Assembly: GCA_015231885.1 (NCBI GenBank)
Contig: JADGAT010000013.1
Location: forward strand, 1 to 40,190
Length of the DNA: 40,190 nucleotides
From: SAR324 cluster bacterium
Lineage (GTDB): Bacteria; SAR324; NAC60-12
Direction: 5' to 3'
Positions 35,808 through 40,190 of the stretch are shown here, one piece after another. The notes under the pieces were generated by a model. The model was not told the origin of the DNA. It was given only the letters and a program-made list of their open reading frames with translations, and made no database searches. The position numbers and the translations under genes were made by a program. Position 1 is the stretch's first letter, and the number at the start of each line of letters is the position of its first letter.

Positions 35808-38800
35808 TTACAAATGATCTGGTTCTGAAAAGCGAAGCTTTAATATTTCTTCAAATTTTGAATTCATCAAGATATTACATTCTTGTTCGGTGACATAAAA
35901 GAAATCATTTACCTGATTGCCTGTGGTGGTGATCAGAGCCTGTTGGAAATCAACTCCTATTCGGTCAAATGCTTCTGTAATTTTATAGTACAGTAATGGT
36001 GCGTCTACCGTTGTGATTCTTACGAGACGGAACTTTTGATTGCGGCGTATGAATTGGTTGCCCTGCTGAACAATGTCATATCCTTTATTATCATTTCCCA
36101 AAAATTTGATCCGTAATTTTGATTTGAATAACGCATTCTGAAAATTGACTTTTTTCAATTCAGGCAAGGACCCTTCTAAAATGATTTGCTCTAATGCCTT
36201 GGGGAAGATCATCTCGTTTGAAGAAACTTCAAAGTAATAACAGTAACCCACTTTTCCATTTTCAAAAATGACCTTATTCATTTTACCAGACTTGATGTTG
36301 ATGTTTTTGACACTCATTCCATAGGCTATTCGGCTGAAAATTTTGGGGTGCTCATGAACGTAAATCAAAATACCCGTAACCTTTCCGCGAGGTGAGGTCG
36401 TGACACTGAAAATAGGGCGTTCTTCAAATTTTGTGAATTCCAAAATTTTCTGAGCCAGTAGATCTGGGGATTTACTCAGGAGAAACCGGTTGGGATAGGC
36501 ACTGAAGAACCAATTGAATGTTTTGTCAATCTCTGCGGTCAATTGATCGATGGTACGGCTACTGACATATTGATTGATGGTTTGGATGAATTTTGCCGTG
36601 TATTTTTCGGTGTTGTCATAATCGAGGTTCCCCATTTTTAAATACTTCCAGTACTGCTCCAACTCATCTTTCACGGTTTGCAATTGTTCGTGCTCTTTTG
36701 GATTTAAATCGGATAGGGGTCTGAACAGAGCCGTTGTTAGATCCGTATAAAGGCTGTTACGAATTAATATGTCAATACGTGTGGCGGCTTCCTGCTCTTT
36801 TTTCTTTTTGTGCAGATACAGATTGATCAGTTCGATAGGATTACTAATATCTGTCGATATCCTGATTTCGAGGTAGGCTTGGTATGTTTGATCAAAAAAA
36901 TTACGTAAAATTTTTCTTTCTTTGGAAGTGACCTCACTCACTGCGGTATAATCGGAAATATTGATCAGAAACAAAAGAATCATTTGGATCAAATCCCGGT
37001 CTGCTACTTCAAAAAAACGCAGCATGGCCTGATCAAGGTAAGTCGGAGCTTTACTCAACTGCACAATAGTCATATGGTGGTAAATAAGGGAATTCACCAG
37101 ATTAAAAATATCTTCATCATCGTACCCGATCCCCTCAAGCGCGTTCACGGCAATAGAGGTCCCGGATATCTGGTGCCTGGTTTTGGGGTCAATTTTACCA
37201 ATATCATGAAACAGGATACTCCACTTGAGTGCTAAAATATGTTTGGGTGTGAGGTATTGGTAGAGTTCGGTATATTTTTTCTTCAGGTAGTCTAGTTCTT
37301 CGTTGCTGTAACGCAATGCCTCTAAGGTGTGCTCGCAGACGGAATATTGATGATAATTTAAATTACGCAACAAATAGCGCATTTTGTTGCATGCTGGAAT
37401 GAAACGTCCAATGAGTGTATCAATGTTTTGCTCTGTATTGGAGGGATCATAGATTTCAAACATGGTTTTCAGTGCTTTATCCGCATGAGGAGAGAGCATG
37501 ATCGCTGAGAAGCGCTCCCTGATTTCAGTAAGGTAGGTTTGAATGACGGTGGGCGTGATGGTACGGATAACATCTGCCATATTGTCTTTTAAGTCATTGG
37601 ACAGGCTATAGTCTGAATTGCCAATGTAGATGAACAGGTCCAGCAGTATAATAGGGTTATTGAAAATGAGAGGAAGGGGGGTTTGCGGGAGTCCTTCGAT
37701 GGCACGAATTTCAATAATACTTTGCTGTCCCAAATTGACAGTGGCTTGAAAACTTGAAAAGGTGCGCACAATCGTACGATCAAGCAGCCGGTTGAGCATT
37801 AATTGCGAAAGCTCTTGTACTCCATAAACCAGTCGAAGACGGTAGCGGTCAAAGTCATCAAAACTCGAGAAACGCTGTTTCTTCAATAGATATAATTTTT
37901 CTAGATTATCGGTGATTACATTGACCGAGTGGTCTTCGAGATAACATCCCACGCTTTTTGCTTCTTCATCGAAATAATGCTCTTTTGCGGCTCCTATGAA
38001 ATTACGCAATTCGTAGAAAAATTCTAATGCTTGTGAAAGTTGTAACGCTTGACGTGCAGATAAAATGTGTTTTTCAATGAGGAGAGCCAATAGCTCTGCA
38101 GTATGATAGGTAAACAGACCAAAAGTGGCAGAAGCCACCCAAAGTGGAATTTGTATAGAACGCAATCCTCCATACTCTTCTTTCAGGTCCATTTTATTCA
38201 AACCAGGATGCACGGCATTTTGATAAGTCTCGAGCTTATCCAATACGTATGTTTCATAAGGCAGGATTTCAAAGAACTGCCGTTTCAATCGTTCCAGTAA
38301 ATTGTTGTTGCCAAGAATGACACGGCTTTCTAATATGGAAGAAATGGTATGGATGGCTTCAGGCTCTGTAAAGCGAAACAGATCTTCGTTGATTTCAAAA
38401 TATTGATGGGCGGTTTCAATACCAGTCTGATTGAGTAGATGCTCTATGCGAATGATCAGCAGCTTGAAAAGTTCAAACTCTCCTGCATTCAAAAATTGAG
38501 GATTCAGACAGTATCCAATATCTCGGTCTGAAGCAAAGCTGAGCTCCCCCCGTCCATATCCGCCACGAGCAAAAATGACCAGGCATTTGAGGATATGCTC
38601 CTGATCCATTTCCCAACCATCTAACAAAGCAGATTGCTCATTAAGTTCGATAGACTTATTATGGTACTCTTCGATTTCTTCTTCCAGGCTTTTGTAAACT
38701 CCCTGGTAATAGGAGAGCATTTGTTGGGATTCTTTGTCGTCTTTCTTTTGACTGAGCTCTTCCAGGTGCTTTTCCAGAATCACCAGTTTTTCTTTTTTTT

Positions 38801-39215
38801 CTGGCAAAACACGTTCTTTGAAGGAAAGCTCCTTGTGAACCTCCATCATTTGAATGGTTCTCAAAAATGGTAAATCTGCCAATACAAAATCAAAGGCCAC
38901 ATGAATGATACCATCGATTAGATGAGTATTCATTGCTAGAATCTCAAAGGAATTTTCAACCTTTAAGTTGGCTTCTATTATTTTATTGGTTTCTTCTTTG
39001 AAATAAGACCAAGTAATATTGCTAAAAATTTGCTCTCTTGCTACAACATAGGCATGTAGCTCTGTTTCTTCTGGCTCTAACTGGAGTTTGTGCTGTTCCT
39101 TTTGCAGGAGCTCGTTCAAACGGGAAATATATTGTTTTCTCTGTTCGGTTTGATCAACTAAACATAATTGCTGCAGAAAAGGATAGACCTCAACGGGAGA
39201 ATATAAATTTTGCAC
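35808..39215 (-). CDS. glnD: GlnD-like PII uridylyltransferase/uridylyl-removing protein, enlarged
   Basis: 1135 aa, about 250 longer than Escherichia coli GlnD (890). Domains in order: an N-terminal extension of about 200 aa including a long charged coiled coil (residues about 135-190), a nucleotidyltransferase core (GGYGRGELSFASDRDIGYCL near 212), a helical middle, an HD hydrolase domain (EHTLEALRYS; FHDIGKIDPKTRHQ near 667; YHHMT), and two ACT-like regions near 935 (HPKIFSRIAYGMSVKNINI) and 1061 (RITTVDAPLLYYKITEAF). GlnD senses glutamine and modifies PII proteins. Both aspartates of SDRD and the HD pair are kept. The start is GTG with GAGG four bases upstream. No PII gene is near, so another second-messenger nucleotidyltransferase role cannot be excluded. 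Confidence 0.83.
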   Translation of the reverse strand: MQNLYSPVEVYPFLQQLCLVDQTEQRKQYISRLNELLQKEQHKLQLEPEETELHAYVVAREQIFSNITWSYFKEETNKIIEANLKVENSFEILAMNTHLIDGIIHVAFDFVLADLPFLRTIQMMEVHKELSFKERVLPEKKEKLVILEKHLEELSQKKDDKESQQMLSYYQGVYKSLEEEIEEYHNKSIELNEQSALLDGWEMDQEHILKCLVIFARGGYGRGELSFASDRDIGYCLNPQFLNAGEFELFKLLIIRIEHLLNQTGIETAHQYFEINEDLFRFTEPEAIHTISSILESRVILGNNNLLERLKRQFFEILPYETYVLDKLETYQNAVHPGLNKMDLKEEYGGLRSIQIPLWVASATFGLFTYHTAELLALLIEKHILSARQALQLSQALEFFYELRNFIGAAKEHYFDEEAKSVGCYLEDHSVNVITDNLEKLYLLKKQRFSSFDDFDRYRLRLVYGVQELSQLMLNRLLDRTIVRTFSSFQATVNLGQQSIIEIRAIEGLPQTPLPLIFNNPIILLDLFIYIGNSDYSLSNDLKDNMADVIRTITPTVIQTYLTEIRERFSAIMLSPHADKALKTMFEIYDPSNTEQNIDTLIGRFIPACNKMRYLLRNLNYHQYSVCEHTLEALRYSNEELDYLKKKYTELYQYLTPKHILALKWSILFHDIGKIDPKTRHQISGTSIAVNALEGIGYDDEDIFNLVNSLIYHHMTIVQLSKAPTYLDQAMLRFFEVADRDLIQMILLFLINISDYTAVSEVTSKERKILRNFFDQTYQAYLEIRISTDISNPIELINLYLHKKKKEQEAATRIDILIRNSLYTDLTTALFRPLSDLNPKEHEQLQTVKDELEQYWKYLKMGNLDYDNTEKYTAKFIQTINQYVSSRTIDQLTAEIDKTFNWFFSAYPNRFLLSKSPDLLAQKILEFTKFEERPIFSVTTSPRGKVTGILIYVHEHPKIFSRIAYGMSVKNINIKSGKMNKVIFENGKVGYCYYFEVSSNEMIFPKALEQIILEGSLPELKKVNFQNALFKSKLRIKFLGNDNKGYDIVQQGNQFIRRNQKFRLVRITTVDAPLLYYKITEAFDRIGVDFQQALITTTGNQVNDFFYVTEQECNILMNSKFEEILKLRFSEPDHL

Positions 39216-39491
39216 CAGACCTCTTATAAAGAGTGAGTGGATGTGATGAATAATAAGTCAATTGTCTACGAAAAATATACAAATTTTTAGTAAACATTAT
39301 AAGAAAAAAACATTAGGTAAAATAAATGGACTGATTTTAGCATATAATGTTTTGAAATGTGTTATTTATTTAAATTTTTTAACGAATGTTTTTATGCACG
39401 GCTCGGTTGCCCTAATGATAGTAATTAAAATTGAGGATATTTACTCATCATTTAGCCCGTACAATTGACAATTTGTTTCCAGGAGTGATTC
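39216..39491. promoter_or_regulatory. Divergent AT-rich promoter region
   Basis: About 275 bp of strongly AT-rich DNA between the divergent GlnD-like and acidic-repeat genes. It must contain promoters for both. I can name no definite elements, apart from the AGGAG ribosome site at 39481-39485 of the acidic gene. Confidence 0.45.
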
Positions 39492-40190
39492 GTGACTGCA
39501 GAAGATTTTGATTTTGATGAAAATTTGGATATGGAAGATGATTTAGGTTTGGATGATATGGACTTAGGAGACCTGGACGATTCTTCAGAAGGTGATTTTA
39601 ATTTTGATGACGCAGGCGATGACGTGGGCGGCGATGAATTGGATCTTGGTGATTTGGGCGGCGATGAATTGGATCTTGGTGATTTGGGCGGCGATGAAGC
39701 GGGCGGCGATGAATTGGATCTTGGTGACATGGATACTAGTGACCTGGATGTCGGAGATGATGGAGGGGAAGATGTTGAGGAACTGGATTTAGGGGATATG
39801 GAAGAAGCCGGATCTGTTGAAGAGATAGACACTGCTATGGAAAGTGATGATCTGGAATTGGAAGATTTTGGTGGCGATGATGGTCAGGCAATTGACTTGG
39901 ATTCAGAAGCAGACGATATGGAAATGGGAGATCTTGGCGAGGCTGCTGAAGAAATGGAAGAATTGGAATTGGGTGGCGAAGATGACCTGGATTTTGGTGA
40001 AGACTCTGCTGATTTGGATTTAGACGCCGAAGATGTGGCAGATGCTGAATTGGATGATGGTGATGGCCTGAGTTTGGATGAAGACTTTGGAGACTCAGAA
40101 GCAGAACTTTCCATGGATGAAGACTTTGGAGACTCAGAAGCAGAACTTTCCATGGATGAAGACTTTGGAGACTCAGAAGCAGAACTTTCC
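39492..40190 (+). CDS. Extremely acidic repeat protein (5' part, cut by the window edge)
   Basis: 233 codons visible from a GTG with AGGAG six bases upstream; the frame is open to the end. The peptide is dominated by Asp, Glu, Gly and Leu and contains no Lys, Arg, His, Cys, Pro, Trp or Tyr. It starts TAEDFDFDENLDMEDDLGLD. Repeats include a ten-residue unit GGDELDLGDL and, at the end, three units of (M/L)DEDFGDSEAELS. There is no signal peptide, so it is cytoplasmic unless exported otherwise. Acidic linkers of this style occur in FimV-like and other scaffold proteins, and a folded domain may follow beyond the edge. The minus strand also shows long serine/proline-rich open frames here; these are complement shadows of the acidic codons. 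Confidence 0.82.
   Translation, partial: MTAEDFDFDENLDMEDDLGLDDMDLGDLDDSSEGDFNFDDAGDDVGGDELDLGDLGGDELDLGDLGGDEAGGDELDLGDMDTSDLDVGDDGGEDVEELDLGDMEEAGSVEEIDTAMESDDLELEDFGGDDGQAIDLDSEADDMEMGDLGEAAEEMEELELGGEDDLDFGEDSADLDLDAEDVADAELDDGDGLSLDEDFGDSEAELSMDEDFGDSEAELSMDEDFGDSEAELS
39627..39728 (+). repeat. 30-bp in-frame tandem repeat in the acidic gene
   Basis: Two identical 30-bp units (39627-39656, 39657-39686) encode GGDELDLGDL. A 15-bp partial unit (39687-39701) and a third near-copy (39702-39728) follow. Repeat identity at the DNA level indicates recent duplication. Confidence 0.85.
40074..40190 (+). repeat. 39-bp tandem repeat, three units, reaching the window end
   Basis: Units 40074-40112, 40113-40151 and 40152-40190 each encode a 13-residue (M/L)DEDFGDSEAELS unit. 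They are identical except for the first base of unit 1 (TTG versus ATG). The window stops exactly at a unit boundary, so the true copy number is unknown. Confidence 0.95.

Noticed and set aside
39452..39832. Long Ser/Pro-rich minus-strand open frame
   Set aside because: It is the complement of the acidic gene's GAT/GAA/GGC codons. The plus frame has a ribosome site and protein-like repeat periodicity.
39884..40153. Second Ser-rich minus-strand frame
   Set aside because: Same complement effect over the 39-bp repeats.
40074..40190. Regular repeats considered as a CRISPR array
   Set aside because: The units are contiguous, in frame and coding, with no spacers. No cas genes are present.

Overview
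The window is one stretch of a moderately AT-rich genome from a free-living Gram-negative bacterium. The Gram-negative reading rests on a lipobox lipoprotein, Sec-type exported proteins, a likely outer-membrane barrel protein, a 1620-residue NAD-type glutamate dehydrogenase and a GlnD-type nitrogen sensor. The density of histidine kinases, a large chemoreceptor and sodium symporters suggests a motile, probably aquatic proteobacterium or a deep relative (deltaproteobacterial or SAR324-like). That placement is inference; no taxonomic marker was compared.

Layout. 1-5000: a chemoreceptor with a duplicated sensor module, a group II intron maturase remnant, a VapBC toxin-antitoxin pair and a frameshifted transposase remnant. 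5093-9955: the large glutamate dehydrogenase. 9961-13299 (minus): a small membrane protein, a sodium-symporter/histidine-kinase fusion and a CheY-like receiver. 13722-14829 (minus): a three-gene set of two small membrane proteins around a TPR protein. 15015-16961 (minus): a second sodium:solute symporter with a clear terminator. It diverges from a HisKA_2-type kinase and a receiver-PAS-LuxR regulator (17308-19383). 19525-23912: an exported barrel-like protein, a hybrid kinase and a receiver-kinase. 23874-27007 (minus): a dynamin-like GTPase coupled to a bile-acid:sodium-symporter-family transporter. 27221-30743 (minus): rnpB (RNase P RNA), a cNMP-binding hybrid kinase and a receiver-PP2C phosphatase. 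30828-34369: an EamA transporter, a lipoprotein, a GNAT acetyltransferase and an LsrF-type aldolase/thiolase. 34882-39215: a DUF3108 exported protein converging with a GlnD-like protein. 39492 to the end: the start of an extremely acidic repeat protein, cut by the window edge inside a 39-bp tandem repeat.

The best non-genic finding is a family of three 156-bp elements (17113-17268, 27066-27221, 32566-32721). All are exactly the same length, carry imperfect terminal inverted repeats of about 19 bp and a conserved central hairpin, and are flanked by perfect 3-bp direct repeats (TTA, TAT, TAA). They look like non-autonomous MITE-type transposons. Two of the three inserted exactly at a stop codon and left it intact.

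Functionally the region is mostly environmental sensing and signal transduction (one chemoreceptor, five histidine kinases, two receiver-output proteins, one stand-alone receiver). With it are nitrogen and amino-acid metabolism (glutamate dehydrogenase, GlnD), sodium-coupled uptake, and gene debris from mobile elements. I saw no CRISPR array, tRNA, rRNA operon or prophage.
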